NCBI GenBank assembly: GCA_900546625.1
Contig: URDU01000004.1
Coordinates: forward strand, 61,300-125,299
Length of the DNA: 64,000 nucleotides
Reading direction: 5' to 3'
Source of the DNA: an uncultured Lachnobacterium sp.
GTDB taxonomy: Bacteria; Bacillota; Clostridia; Lachnospirales; Lachnospiraceae
A program made the position numbers and the translations under genes. The notes under the pieces were generated by a model that ran no database searches, had not been told where the DNA came from, and saw only the letters and a list, made by a program, of their open reading frames with translations. Positions 43,429 through 52,312 of this stretch are shown here, piece after piece. Numbering within the stretch: position 1 is the stretch's first letter; every line of letters starts with the position of its first letter.

Positions 43429-44967
43429 CTAAATTTCCATAGCATCTACCATTATACTTATTTCTCTCTTGCCTGTATCCTGATTTGCATTTGCCACAAA
43501 CTCATAAACCGGACGATAATATCCCTTCGAATCCGGTGTGTAACTTATCTTCACTGATTTTACAACTAAATCAGATAATTGTTCATCTTTATCATAATCC
43601 GGGAAATAAAATTTTCCTGCACATAGCCTGTCATAAGCCTCTTTTTCTGAAATAACATCTACCTTTTTATAAGGCGTATATTTTATCATGGAATCTCTGA
43701 AATTTTCAATTTTACCTGACGAATTAATACAACATTCTATCGTTCCCTTATAATACAAGCCATCGTCAAGAATTTCTCCATCGTTTGTAAACCTATAGTT
43801 TCCTGCATCATATTCCTCGATTGGTGCAAAAACTGCGTTTTCGGGAATAACCACTCCTAGATTTTCCAGCTTTTCTCTGACAAATTCCTCTGAAAGTCCA
43901 GCGTCAGCATACGAATTTTCATGATCTATATTTGAAAAATCCGTGAAACTTACTGTTGGTCCTTCGTAATCGCACCAGATACTCAGGTTACTGCCCTCAT
44001 CATCAAGGCTGGTACTGTAAAAAATAATAGTATCATCATATATGTCTGTTTTTGAGTCATCTATTAAAACACCATACTTTGAAAAGTACCCGTCGGCAAG
44101 CTCCCTCGCCTCATCTTCTGTAGCCCTGTGAATTGTGTATACATCAAGCGGATCTGCCTCATCTGCCAGACTCACACCATCTGCCATCGAGACATCCACA
44201 TTTTGATTTGAAATATTATCGATTGAAAGATTACCATATTCCATACTATTGTATACAATAAAAACAGCTGCAAAAGCTATAATTGTAAACGCAAGCGGAA
44301 GCTGTGCCACCAGACATTTTCTTATGGAAATGTTCTGTCTTTCACAAACATTTTCATCATGTGCCACTCCACTGACTTCATTTGTATTATCTTGGACTTT
44401 CTTCCTTGAACAGACTGCCACAAATATCAGTCTTGCAACCGAAAATAATCCATATCCGATCATTGCACCTATCGTATTATTTATGATATCGTCAGTTTCA
44501 AATACACCTCGTCCCGTGATAAGCTGCACAACCTCTATAAACAGTGCAAACCCAAACCCGCACAAATATATTTTCCACGCTCTTTTAATCTTTCCAAAAC
44601 AAATTGGTAGTAAAAATCCAAACGGCACGAACATACATATATTAAGTATCAGATTTCTCCATTCCTGTGCACTAAAATTGTACCAGGCTTCTTTGTACGA
44701 AGAAAATGGTTTAAAGTTAGCCCGGTACTCAAATCCCCCAAAACCAATACCTCCTCTTAGCAATGTCACATAAAGGACAACAACAATGTATACTGCAAGT
44801 ACACACACCAGTCCTATTCTGCCAATTGAAATCTGTTTTTTACCATGCAATATTTTTTTATAAATCATTTTGTAGCCTAAAAGCCAGATTATTGCCAAAA
44901 AAGCCACTACAATAGTGGCAAAAATAATGGCAGACTTTCCTAATCTCATAATATCTGATATTCTCAT
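43429..44967 (-). CDS. VanZ-family membrane protein with large C-terminal external domain
   Basis: 512 aa. The N-terminal half is a VanZ module: helix near residue 15-35, then VYIVVVLYVTLLRGGIGFG, WRNLILNICMFVPFGFLLP and the conserved ETDDIINNTIGAMIGYG, which is the VanZ signature. A further helix near residue 245-265 leads to a soluble acidic tail of about 250 residues (DIYDDTIIFYSTSLDDEG..., YDRLCAGKFYFPDYDKDE) likely outside the membrane. VanZ proteins are linked to teicoplanin resistance but most are of unknown role. The tail is not recognised. AGGAGA precedes the ATG at 44967. Confidence 0.75.
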   Translation of the reverse strand: MRISDIMRLGKSAIIFATIVVAFLAIIWLLGYKMIYKKILHGKKQISIGRIGLVCVLAVYIVVVLYVTLLRGGIGFGGFEYRANFKPFSSYKEAWYNFSAQEWRNLILNICMFVPFGFLLPICFGKIKRAWKIYLCGFGFALFIEVVQLITGRGVFETDDIINNTIGAMIGYGLFSVARLIFVAVCSRKKVQDNTNEVSGVAHDENVCERQNISIRKCLVAQLPLAFTIIAFAAVFIVYNSMEYGNLSIDNISNQNVDVSMADGVSLADEADPLDVYTIHRATEDEARELADGYFSKYGVLIDDSKTDIYDDTIIFYSTSLDDEGSNLSIWCDYEGPTVSFTDFSNIDHENSYADAGLSEEFVREKLENLGVVIPENAVFAPIEEYDAGNYRFTNDGEILDDGLYYKGTIECCINSSGKIENFRDSMIKYTPYKKVDVISEKEAYDRLCAGKFYFPDYDKDEQLSDLVVKSVKISYTPDSKGYYRPVYEFVANANQDTGKREISIMVDAMEI

Positions 44968-45089
44968 TACATTCTCCTCATACACTGCATTTTATTCATC
45001 TATATACAAATTTTAAAGCTGCGTGTCTCCGTTAAAAGTTTATTATTCTACGTCTTTAACCACTTGCTGCCTGATGAATATATACGTTT

Positions 45090-45317
45090 CTAAAAAATCT
45101 TTATAAAAATGGTAACATATACATTGGAATATAATAAATTCCGTTTTCCCATCCGATCAACCAAAACAGCCGCTTCCATATTATTCATTCCCGTAGTCGC
45201 AACAACATCATCAGCATTAGTATATTTACCAACTTTATCAAAAAAGTCTGTTATTGTACTTTTCCCTGAACCATTAGGTCCCGCTAGTACAAGAATCATC
45301 GGTTTTTTATTCTGCAT
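45090..45317 (-). pseudogene. Truncated zeta-toxin-like kinase gene
   Basis: 75 codons. The N-terminal Walker A phrase ILVLAGPNGSGKST and YTNADDVVATTG...NNMEAAVLVDRMGK match zeta-toxin (PezT-like) kinases, where the Asp pair after N(A) positions the substrate. Full-length members have about 200 residues; here the family match breaks off after about residue 55, followed by a short unrelated tail (LLYSNVYVTIFIKIF) and a stop. The ATG at 45317 overlaps the stop of the small gene upstream by 11 nt, as in toxin-antitoxin pairs. Probably inactive as it lacks most of the kinase domain. Confidence 0.72.
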
Positions 45318-45537
45318 ATTTTCTTTCCCCATTTGCATACTCTACATAAGCCTGTTTCTTTTCATTGTCATAACCAGCTATAGGTTTTTTACATATTTTC
45401 GCTTTATTTATTGCTGCCTTAACAGCTTCAACTGCCCTTTCGTCCATTTCATTATCCGATTCTGTCAATGTACTCTTCTCTTCTTCTCTAGATACAACTT
45501 TTATAATTCTACCACTTTTGGTGCTCACAGTTGTCAT
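45307..45537 (-). CDS. Small protein upstream of the zeta-toxin fragment (antitoxin candidate)
   Basis: 76 aa, charged, rich in Glu, Lys and Ala. EERAVEAVKAAINKAKICKKPIAGYD-like segments suggest one helix followed by a beta hairpin (QAYVEYANGERKYAE). Small genes of this kind precede zeta-like kinases in Lachnospiraceae and overlap them. It is intact while its partner is broken. Not matched to the classic epsilon antitoxin, so the role is inferred from position only. Confidence 0.5.
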   Translation of the reverse strand: MTTVSTKSGRIIKVVSREEEKSTLTESDNEMDERAVEAVKAAINKAKICKKPIAGYDNEKKQAYVEYANGERKYAE

Positions 45538-45631
45538 ATAATCACTCCCTCTGTTTTGATTAATATTAAAATATATTCTCTCTTATACTTGTTTACTTTT
45601 TATTATAATATTTATTTTATCATAGTTCACA

Positions 45632-45665
45632 CAAAAAAACACCCCAGAACCGAAGTTCTGAGGTG
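45632..45665 (-). terminator. Terminator of the rplM-rpsI operon
   Basis: CACCCCAGAAC (45640-45650), CGAA tetraloop, GTTCTGAGGTG (45655-45665). On the minus strand seven T residues follow. It lies 34 nt past the rpsI stop. Confidence 0.92.
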
Positions 45666-45698
45666 TAATATACTTTTGATATTCTCTTTTCCGAAAAA

Positions 45699-46091
45699 TT
45701 ATCTCTTTGAGAACTGAGGAGCTCTACGAGCTGCTTTGAGACCGTATTTCTTACGCTCTTTCATACGTGGATCACGTGTTAAGAATCCAGCAGACTTAAG
45801 AACTGGTCTGTACTCTGAATCTACCTGAAGGAGTGCACGAGCGATTCCGTGACGGATTGCTCCGGCCTGTCCTGTGTATCCACCACCACGAACGTTAACT
45901 AAAACGTCGAACTTGTCAACTGTCTCAGTTGCAACTAATGGCTGGCGAACAACTACCTTTAATGTCTCAAGACCAAGGTACTCATCGATATCTCTTTTAT
46001 TGATTGTAATCTTTCCTGTTCCAGGTACTAAATATACTCTAGCAACAGATGATTTTCTTCTTCCTGTTCCGTAATACTTTGTAGTAGCCAA
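45699..46091 (-). CDS. rpsI: 30S ribosomal protein uS9
   Basis: 130 aa. The N-terminus [16 protein letters not shown] and the C-terminal tail [21 protein letters not shown], ending in the Lys-Arg that reaches the P-site tRNA, are diagnostic of uS9. It follows rplM after 16 bp, the usual L13-S9 operon, and is followed by a strong terminator. Confidence 0.98.
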   Translation of the reverse strand: MATTKYYGTGRRKSSVARVYLVPGTGKITINKRDIDEYLGLETLKVVVRQPLVATETVDKFDVLVNVRGGGYTGQAGAIRHGIARALLQVDSEYRPVLKSAGFLTRDPRMKERKKYGLKAARRAPQFSKR

Positions 46092-46107
46092 TTTACTTTA
46101 CCTCCTA

Positions 46108-46536
46108 TTAAAACTCTAATGTCTCAGGCTTCTGAGCTGCATGTTTGTGATCTGGTCCAGCGTATACGAATAACTTTGTATACATCTGACGTCCAAGAGG
46201 TCCCTTTGGAAGCATTCCCTTTACAGCGTACTCGATAACGCGCTCTGGGTGCTTGTTCATCATCTCTCTTAATGTTGTCTCTTTCATACCACCGATATAA
46301 TCTGAGTGATGATAGTAAATCTTCTGGTCTAATTTCTTACCAGTAACCTTAACCTTGTCAGCATTGACAACGATTACATAATCACCTGTGTCAATGTGTG
46401 GTGTAAAGATTGCTTTATTCTTTCCTCTTAATACTTTAGCAACTTCTGATGCTAAACGTCCTAATGTCTTACCTTCAGCGTCTACTACGTACCATTTTCT
46501 GTCGATTGTAGCAGGACTAGCCATAAATGTTTTCAT
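46108..46536 (-). CDS. rplM: 50S ribosomal protein uL13
   Basis: 142 aa. Conserved segments include [52 protein letters not shown] and [12 protein letters not shown]. First gene of the rplM-rpsI operon. It has AAGGAGG 6 nt before the ATG and a promoter at 46723-46751 followed by a long structured leader, probably for feedback control by a ribosomal protein. Confidence 0.98.
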   Translation of the reverse strand: MKTFMASPATIDRKWYVVDAEGKTLGRLASEVAKVLRGKNKAIFTPHIDTGDYVIVVNADKVKVTGKKLDQKIYYHHSDYIGGMKETTLREMMNKHPERVIEYAVKGMLPKGPLGRQMYTKLFVYAGPDHKHAAQKPETLEF

Positions 46537-46716
46537 CGGTTTTCCTCCTTAAATGATTCGATTACTTTTAATGCCGATGCCTCTTGAAATCGCGTATGTC
46601 CGGACGCCACTTCCTTTTTGACATCTTATAGTCCTCTGTTCCATCTCAGATGACTATCATTATCTATACTAAATGGTTGCCGGGGCTTTGGCTTCCATTT
46701 ATCTACTTTTACAGAC
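46537..46716 (-). ncRNA. rplM leader (L13-type regulatory region)
   Basis: The promoter at 46723-46751 would start transcription near 46716, leaving about 180 nt of untranslated RNA before rplM. It contains several short self-complementary stretches (GAAATCGCG.., GTCATCTGAGATGGAAC..). Ribosomal-protein leaders of this position are known in Firmicutes for the L13 operon; a match to a described L13 leader consensus was not tested. Confidence 0.45.
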
Positions 46717-46722
46717 CTAGAT

Positions 46723-46751
46723 ATTATACTTGCGTAACCGGCTGTTGTCAA
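46723..46751 (-). promoter_or_regulatory. Promoter of rplM-rpsI
   Basis: Consensus TTGACA (46746-46751), a 17-nt spacer and TATAAT (46723-46728) on the minus strand. It is the best match to consensus in the window, as expected for ribosomal protein genes. Confidence 0.88.
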
Positions 46752-46787
46752 GTGCTTTTTACTCTTATTTCCAGCTTTTTATTTAAA

Positions 46788-46850
46788 CTTTTTCATTATG
46801 CTTTTTCTTGAAACTTTTTCTTCAAACTTTATCTTTAAACTTCTTCTTTA
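46788..46850. repeat. Degenerate 13-bp tandem repeat at the MBOAT 3' end
   Basis: On the minus strand the units AAAGAAGAAGTTT, AAAGATAAAGTTT, GAAGAAAAAGTTT and a partial CAAGAAAAAGC follow each other directly after the last MBOAT codons, with a further GAAAAAGTTT copy after 5 nt. The stop codon TAA lies at the start of the array. Confidence 0.7.
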
Positions 46851-48422
46851 AAACTGCATATATACAAAATCCGCCGGATTCACTCCCGGTCCGTAGTAAC
46901 CGAATATTATTACTATAAATATGCCAAGATATATTATCGCCCAGCGAAGCGGCAGCTTTCTTGAAAGTATGAAATCGCGCATGTCGAGCTTTTTATTTTC
47001 CTCTACAAAGCTGATGAAGAACCACAGCAGCGTACATATTATAAGTAAAAGTATATCGTACTCGTCCAGTCCGCATGCACCGAGATTCAAAATGATGTTG
47101 TTTATTCCAAGCTCGCTGATATGGAAATCCGTGACTGATTTAAAAAGCATGTGAAATGCTGTCGACGCATTTGCCGCTATGTCAAAATAGTAGCCTACCA
47201 GTATGAGTATAAAGGTCCAGAGCACTGATACAATCGTTGCAAATATGCCCTTTTCCCTGAGCCCGGTCAGCTTAAAAAAGCCGCCTGCCACCTTTTTGTT
47301 TACCGGAGCAAAAAGCTCTGCAAGCATGATGACAATGCCGTTCCAGAGTCCGAAATACAGGTATTTCATATTGGCACCATGCCATACTCCGATGACGATA
47401 AATGTGATGACACTCGCGATGCAACCCGGCAGCACCTTGCTGATATGCGCACCAAATCTTGGCTTTAGCCATTTGCCAAAATTCAGGAAACGCTTTGAGA
47501 TTGAAAGCGGGTAGAAAATATAGTTTCTGCACCAGTCTCCCAGAGTCATATGCCAGCGGTGCCAGTACTCAGTGAGCGAGCGCGAAAAATACGGATGGTT
47601 GAAGTTTGTTGACATCGTTATGCCAAACATCTCCGCAATACCGCGCACTATATCGATTCCTCCCGAGAAATCCGCATATAGCTGCAGCGCATACACTACT
47701 GCCGCAAAAAATACATATGTGCCTGAAAATTCCATCGGCTTATCCATCACAAAATTGATGATATTCACCGCACGGTCTGCTATCACAAGCTTTTTCATGA
47801 CTCCCCAGAGCACCAGAAGAGCACCCTTTTGCAGATTTTCAAGGCGCAGGGAATGTCCCTCGTAGAGCTGGTTTGCAAGCTTATCATATATCGCAATCGG
47901 TCCCTGTATGATCTGAGGGAAAAATGATACAAACAGCGCTACCTTAAGAAAATTCTTTTCAGGCTCTACAATTTCCCTGTATACGTCCATCACATAGCCC
48001 ATGGACTGGAAGGTATAGAAGGATATGCCAAGCGGAAGCAAAAGTCCAAGCTCCCCCGCATATGGTATATATTTAAGGAATGCCAGAATGCCAAAATTGC
48101 AAAGCAGCGCAAAAAGCATGACTGCCACTCTCTTTTTTCTGCCCTTTTCCTTGTATTCCTTTCTGGTCTGCCTGTCCCAGTCCTCCTTGTGGCTTTTTAC
48201 GATGGCATTCTGCTCCTTTAGCAGCTTGTCAATCCATATTGTTGAGCCATAGGTGGTGCATATTGTGAAAATGATAAACAGCACATACCACTTACATATA
48301 ATCACATAGTATGCCATGCTTCCCGCTAGAAGCACATACCAGCGGTATTTCTTCGGAAAGCAATAATATAGTACAAGCAGGGCGATTACAAATATCGCAT
48401 ATTTTAATGAAATAAGTTCCAT
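46848..48422 (-). CDS. MBOAT-family membrane O-acyltransferase (AlgI/DltB type)
   Basis: 524 aa with about eleven hydrophobic helices. The MBOAT active-site His lies in VIGVWHGANMKYLYFGLWNG (about residue 345); the upstream RSLTEYWHRWHMTLGDWCRNYIFYPL is the characteristic AlgI-type segment. Such enzymes move acyl groups, usually acetyl, across the membrane to cell-wall polymers or exopolysaccharide. It is paired 16 bp downstream of a SGNH-like gene, which would complete the reaction outside. Both genes sit between truA and rplM, a position normally without them. Product unknown. Confidence 0.88.
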   Translation of the reverse strand: MELISLKYAIFVIALLVLYYCFPKKYRWYVLLAGSMAYYVIICKWYVLFIIFTICTTYGSTIWIDKLLKEQNAIVKSHKEDWDRQTRKEYKEKGRKKRVAVMLFALLCNFGILAFLKYIPYAGELGLLLPLGISFYTFQSMGYVMDVYREIVEPEKNFLKVALFVSFFPQIIQGPIAIYDKLANQLYEGHSLRLENLQKGALLVLWGVMKKLVIADRAVNIINFVMDKPMEFSGTYVFFAAVVYALQLYADFSGGIDIVRGIAEMFGITMSTNFNHPYFSRSLTEYWHRWHMTLGDWCRNYIFYPLSISKRFLNFGKWLKPRFGAHISKVLPGCIASVITFIVIGVWHGANMKYLYFGLWNGIVIMLAELFAPVNKKVAGGFFKLTGLREKGIFATIVSVLWTFILILVGYYFDIAANASTAFHMLFKSVTDFHISELGINNIILNLGACGLDEYDILLLIICTLLWFFISFVEENKKLDMRDFILSRKLPLRWAIIYLGIFIVIIFGYYGPGVNPADFVYMQF

Positions 48423-48438
48423 TTTATTTACTCCAAAT

Positions 48439-49680
48439 CTATTTTTTTACTGGGGCATTTAACTCCTTTACAGGCTTTGCGTCGTTGTTCGTATCTGCTA
48501 CCTTATTTGTCGCAAGGCTTGACGAAAAATTATAAGGCAGATAAACGGACATCTCAAAATAATGATTGCCAAGACTCAGGTCCGTATCCTTTGCGCAGGC
48601 ACTTATCACCTTGTCAGCACGCCTTGCGCACTCGCCCCATGCACTCTGAAGCTTTGGGGAGTGCTCTGCTGGCAGCCTGTAATTATCAGACAGATATTTC
48701 CCCATAAATGCCGTGAATTTGCGGCTTCCATTTATATTCAGGTGCTCTGAATTGTAGAAATCATCCCTCTCATTGATTCCGATAAATTCCTTGTCGCCTT
48801 CAAAGCTTGCAAAATCATAGCCATAGGACTCCACAAGCTCCTTCACATCGCAAAGCACCTGCGGATTCTTTATCTCCTTCTCATGAGGAAACCTCGCAAA
48901 AAGCACCTTTTCCACGCCCTGTGCTTTACAATACTCAAGCAGATCAGTCATATACGCTCTGCTCTTGTCGGTAAAATAGAGCTTTTTCTGCTTGCCGGAT
49001 GGACAATCGGAATATTTTGCAATAGATGAAAATCCCTTCATGCATGATGATTTTGCAAAATACATTCCAACTCTTGTGGCAAAGGTGTGTGCACACTTGT
49101 CTATATCCTTCCAGTTGCTGTGATACAGCTTTAAAGGATTTGTAAAGTTGTCCTGCTCATCCTTTGGCACAATCTCTTTTATTGTATCAAGCCTGTTTTC
49201 CTCATTGTGGATATTGTCTATCCAGCTGTGCAGCTTTACCGATCTGTCATAATAGCTGTCATTTTGTAAAAATCCATTCACCTCAAACACCACAACCTTC
49301 GGATGCTGTCTGGTGAGAGCTTCCCTGAGCATTGATTTGTACAGGCTGCCGGGCACTCCGGATACCCCCAGCGAGTATGAGGTGTATCCATAATTCTTCC
49401 AGGCCTCTGTTGCGCTGTAATCAGCGTATACCTCGCTGGCTCCTATCATCATCACATCAATTGAGTCCTTTGGCTCCTTATAAAAGCCCTCTATAGTCGC
49501 AATATTGACAGCATCCGTCATCTTAAAAAATGTCGAGACAAACGAAAACAGCACAACAAATACCAGGGCAAACGCTCCTATACGGATCACCTTACGGTGT
49601 CTGCCTTTTACTTTGTCTGTGCTGTTTATGGCTTTGTTTTTTATAATTTTCTCTTTAACTTCTGTAAATCTCATAACCAT
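48439..49680 (-). CDS. SGNH/AlgJ-like membrane-anchored O-acetylation partner
   Basis: 413 aa. An N-terminal helix (about residues 28-48, IGAFALVFVVLFSFVSTFF) anchors the protein with the rest outside. The nucleophile Ser of the SGNH-like fold is in VMMIGASEVYADYS (about residue 80), and a Asp-x-x-His-like C-terminal element occurs in DFYNSEHLNINGSRKF (about residue 310). It precedes the MBOAT gene by 16 bp, matching AlgI/AlgJ or DltB/DltD-like pairs that acylate wall polymers. GGAG stands 6 nt before the ATG at 49680. Family assignment is by motif and context only. Confidence 0.7.
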   Translation of the reverse strand: MVMRFTEVKEKIIKNKAINSTDKVKGRHRKVIRIGAFALVFVVLFSFVSTFFKMTDAVNIATIEGFYKEPKDSIDVMMIGASEVYADYSATEAWKNYGYTSYSLGVSGVPGSLYKSMLREALTRQHPKVVVFEVNGFLQNDSYYDRSVKLHSWIDNIHNEENRLDTIKEIVPKDEQDNFTNPLKLYHSNWKDIDKCAHTFATRVGMYFAKSSCMKGFSSIAKYSDCPSGKQKKLYFTDKSRAYMTDLLEYCKAQGVEKVLFARFPHEKEIKNPQVLCDVKELVESYGYDFASFEGDKEFIGINERDDFYNSEHLNINGSRKFTAFMGKYLSDNYRLPAEHSPKLQSAWGECARRADKVISACAKDTDLSLGNHYFEMSVYLPYNFSSSLATNKVADTNNDAKPVKELNAPVKK

Positions 49681-49801
49681 CTTCATCTCCAAGCTTCTTT
49701 TTACCGTACCATATCTTAACCGTAACGACATTATAACCTATTATTGAAGCTAAAAACGGATATTCCAAAAATCTTAATATAATATTAAAATTCTAAAGCT
49801 G

Positions 49802-50536
49802 TTACTCGTACTCCAGTCCTATCATTGTAAGCCCATGTGCCGGGGCTGTGGGACCTGCTGCTGCCCTGTCTGTTGCGGCTATTATGCCCTTCATCGCATC
49901 GGCCGGCATATCGCTTCCACCTATCTTCACAAGTGTTCCTGCGATTATGCGCACCATATTGTACAAAAAGCCGTTTCCTGTCACACGTATTGTGATGATG
50001 TCCCCGGTCTTTGATACCGTACAGTCATATATCGTGCGGACTGTGGTCTGTGCCTGCGAGTTTGCCGAGCAGAAGCTTGCAAAATCATGCTCTCCCTTGA
50101 GATATCCTGCAGCCTCACTCATCTTGGCTGTGTCAAGCGGATAATGATAGAAATATGTGTCAAGCCTGCGTGTCGGATTTCTGAACCTAGCATTTAATAT
50201 GCGGTATTCATAGGTTTTACGGCTCTTTGAGAAGCGTGGATGAAAATCATCGCTTACCTCACAGGAATCGACCACCACTATATCCTCCGGCAGCTTCTGA
50301 TTCAGTGCATACGATATCTTTTCCGCCGGCATGCGGGTATTGGTGTCAAACATACACACATTTCCAAGTGAATGCACTCCCGCATCGGTGCGGCTTGCTC
50401 CTGTCACCTTTATATCCTCCTTTAACAGGCGGCTCAGGTGCTCGTTTAATACCTGCTCAATTGTTATGCCGTTTGGCTGTATCTGCCAGCCGCAGTAATT
50501 TGTGCCATCGTAGGCTACAATCATTTTTACACGCAT
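49802..50536 (-). CDS. truA: tRNA pseudouridine(38-40) synthase TruA
   Basis: 244 aa. The catalytic Asp is in GASRTDAGVHSLGNVCMF (about residue 53), and MIVAYDGTNYCGWQIQPN is the N-terminal signature. It converts uridines 38-40 of the tRNA anticodon stem-loop to pseudouridine. CAGGAGAG precedes the ATG at 50536; the longer frame to 50560 overlaps the ribosome site. It follows ecfT by 35 bp in the conserved ecf-truA block. Confidence 0.97.
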   Translation of the reverse strand: MRVKMIVAYDGTNYCGWQIQPNGITIEQVLNEHLSRLLKEDIKVTGASRTDAGVHSLGNVCMFDTNTRMPAEKISYALNQKLPEDIVVVDSCEVSDDFHPRFSKSRKTYEYRILNARFRNPTRRLDTYFYHYPLDTAKMSEAAGYLKGEHDFASFCSANSQAQTTVRTIYDCTVSKTGDIITIRVTGNGFLYNMVRIIAGTLVKIGGSDMPADAMKGIIAATDRAAAGPTAPAHGLTMIGLEYE

Positions 50537-50571
50537 ATATCTCTCCTGTTTTGCCTGCACTATCTATTTCA

Positions 50572-51405
50572 CTATCTGAAAATAAGATTGCCCAGATTCA
50601 CCGGCAGAAGGATTCTAAGCACTATCACAACCGCAAAAAACGCAAATATGAAAAGATATGCTATTTTATCATCCTTGTCATATACGAGCGGCTTCATCTT
50701 TGTCCTGCCCTCTCCACCATTGTAGCATCTGGCCTCCATAGCCATTGCGAGGTCATCCGCACGCCTGAAGGCCGATACAAAAAGCGGCACTAAAAGAGGC
50801 ACCATGCTCTTTGCTCTTTTTATGATATTTCCATGCTCAAAATCAGCTCCTCTTGCCATCTGTGCTTTCATTATTTTGTCCGTCTCCTCAATAAGGATTG
50901 GAATGAAACGAAGCGCTATCGACATCATCATGGCTATCGCATGCACCGGAACATGTATTTTATTTAAAAAGCCCAGTGATTTCTCAAGACCGTCCGTGAG
51001 CTGGTTTGGTGTGGTGGTGAGTGTCATGAGCGAGGTTCCTATAATGAGCAGTACAAGTCGTATCATCATGGTTGCTGCATTTATCAGTCCGGTGTCAGAA
51101 ATGTGCAGTATACCGTACTCCCAGATTGTGTACTCTCCCTGTGTGAAAAACACGCTGAAGCATGCTGTAAAAAGCAACAGTATTATAATGGATTTGAGTC
51201 CCTTTACCATGAACTTAAAGGGCACCTTCGAAATCTTTATAACTGCGACAAGCGCGGCAACTATAAACAGCACACCGGCTATTCCTTTGTAGGAAAACAG
51301 CGCAATAATATATATAAGTGTTGCGAAAAGCTTTACTCTTGGGTCCAGTTTATGTATTGGCGACTGAGCCGGATAATACTGGCCTATGGTAATATCACGA
51401 ATCAT
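50572..51405 (-). CDS. ecfT: Energy-coupling factor transporter membrane subunit EcfT
   Basis: 277 aa with five to six membrane helices. The coupling motifs ARG (QMARGADF) and ARC (AMEARCYNGG), which touch the two EcfA ATPases, are near residues 185 and 240. It forms the shared ECF module that serves vitamin and metal S-components encoded elsewhere. Order on the minus strand: ecfA1, ecfA2, ecfT, truA. Confidence 0.95.
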   Translation of the reverse strand: MIRDITIGQYYPAQSPIHKLDPRVKLFATLIYIIALFSYKGIAGVLFIVAALVAVIKISKVPFKFMVKGLKSIIILLLFTACFSVFFTQGEYTIWEYGILHISDTGLINAATMMIRLVLLIIGTSLMTLTTTPNQLTDGLEKSLGFLNKIHVPVHAIAMMMSIALRFIPILIEETDKIMKAQMARGADFEHGNIIKRAKSMVPLLVPLFVSAFRRADDLAMAMEARCYNGGEGRTKMKPLVYDKDDKIAYLFIFAFFAVVIVLRILLPVNLGNLIFR

Positions 51406-51454
51406 TTTTGTATTCCTTCCTCATAATTTGTATCAAAATGTCGGCATTGGTGAG

Positions 51455-52300
51455 CTATTTAAAGGCTTTTAGTATTGAGTCCCTCGCCTCCGCAACTGTC
51501 GTCGCCGAAAGGTCAACCGGTATACCCTTTTCCGCCAGATCATGCATCAGATATGTGACCTGCGGTGCTGCAAGTCCGACTGCCTCGAGCTCCTTGTAGT
51601 GTGAGAATACCTCCTTCGGCACTCCGTCAAACATCACCTCTCCTGAATTCATAACAATGATGCGATCCACATACTCCGCAACATCCTCCATGCTGTGTGA
51701 TACGAGTATGATTGTGATACCCAGATCCTTTTTCATCTGTAAAAGCAGTCCCAGTATCTCATCTCTGCCCGCAGGATCCAGTCCCGCTGTCGGCTCATCG
51801 AGTATAAGTACGTCAGGATGCATTGCAAGTACTCCAGCTATGGCTACACGCCTTTTTTGTCCTCCGGACAAATCAAACGGTGGCTGATAGTAGAGATCCT
51901 CCGGAAAATGTACATTCTGCAGTGCCTCATAGGCTCTTAGCTCCACTGTTTTCCTATCGAGCCCTTGATTTTTCGGTCCAAAGCATACATCCTCAAAGTT
52001 GGTTGTCTCAAAAAGCTGATGCTCCGGATACTGGAACACCATCCCCACCTTGTGACGCAGCTTGCTTAAATCATAATCATTGTCATATATATCCTGTCCA
52101 TTGTAGTATATATGACCGCTTGTCGCCTTCAAAAGGCCGTTCATATGCTGGATAAGTGTGGATTTTCCCGAACCGGTGTGACCGATTATTCCGATAAACT
52201 CTCCATCATTTATCTCAAGGCTTACATCCTTAAGTGCCTGCACCTTGTAGGCTGAGTCGGCACTGTAACAATAGTTTATGTGATCTAGAATTATTGACAT
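51455..52300 (-). CDS. ecfA2: ECF transporter ATPase EcfA2
   Basis: 281-aa ABC ATPase. Walker A GHTGSGKST (about residue 40), Q-loop MVFQYPEHQLFE, signature FDLSGGQKRRVAIAGVLA, Walker B LILDEPTAGLDP, switch LVSHSMED. The VFQYPEHQLFE wording is typical of EcfA2. It pairs with EcfA1 to power the ECF module. It starts 12 bp after ecfA1 and ends 49 bp before ecfT. Confidence 0.95.
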   Translation of the reverse strand: MSIILDHINYCYSADSAYKVQALKDVSLEINDGEFIGIIGHTGSGKSTLIQHMNGLLKATSGHIYYNGQDIYDNDYDLSKLRHKVGMVFQYPEHQLFETTNFEDVCFGPKNQGLDRKTVELRAYEALQNVHFPEDLYYQPPFDLSGGQKRRVAIAGVLAMHPDVLILDEPTAGLDPAGRDEILGLLLQMKKDLGITIILVSHSMEDVAEYVDRIIVMNSGEVMFDGVPKEVFSHYKELEAVGLAAPQVTYLMHDLAEKGIPVDLSATTVAEARDSILKAFK

Positions 52301-52312
52301 ATTTTCTCCCGC

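Noticed and set aside
44249..44773. 174-codon frame opposite the VanZ gene
   Set aside because: It lies entirely antisense to the VanZ membrane domain and has no ribosome site.
45109..45717. 202-codon plus-strand frame over the toxin region
   Set aside because: It runs through the rpsI terminator and across both the zeta fragment and the small gene; composition is Phe/Ile/Tyr-rich and not protein-like.
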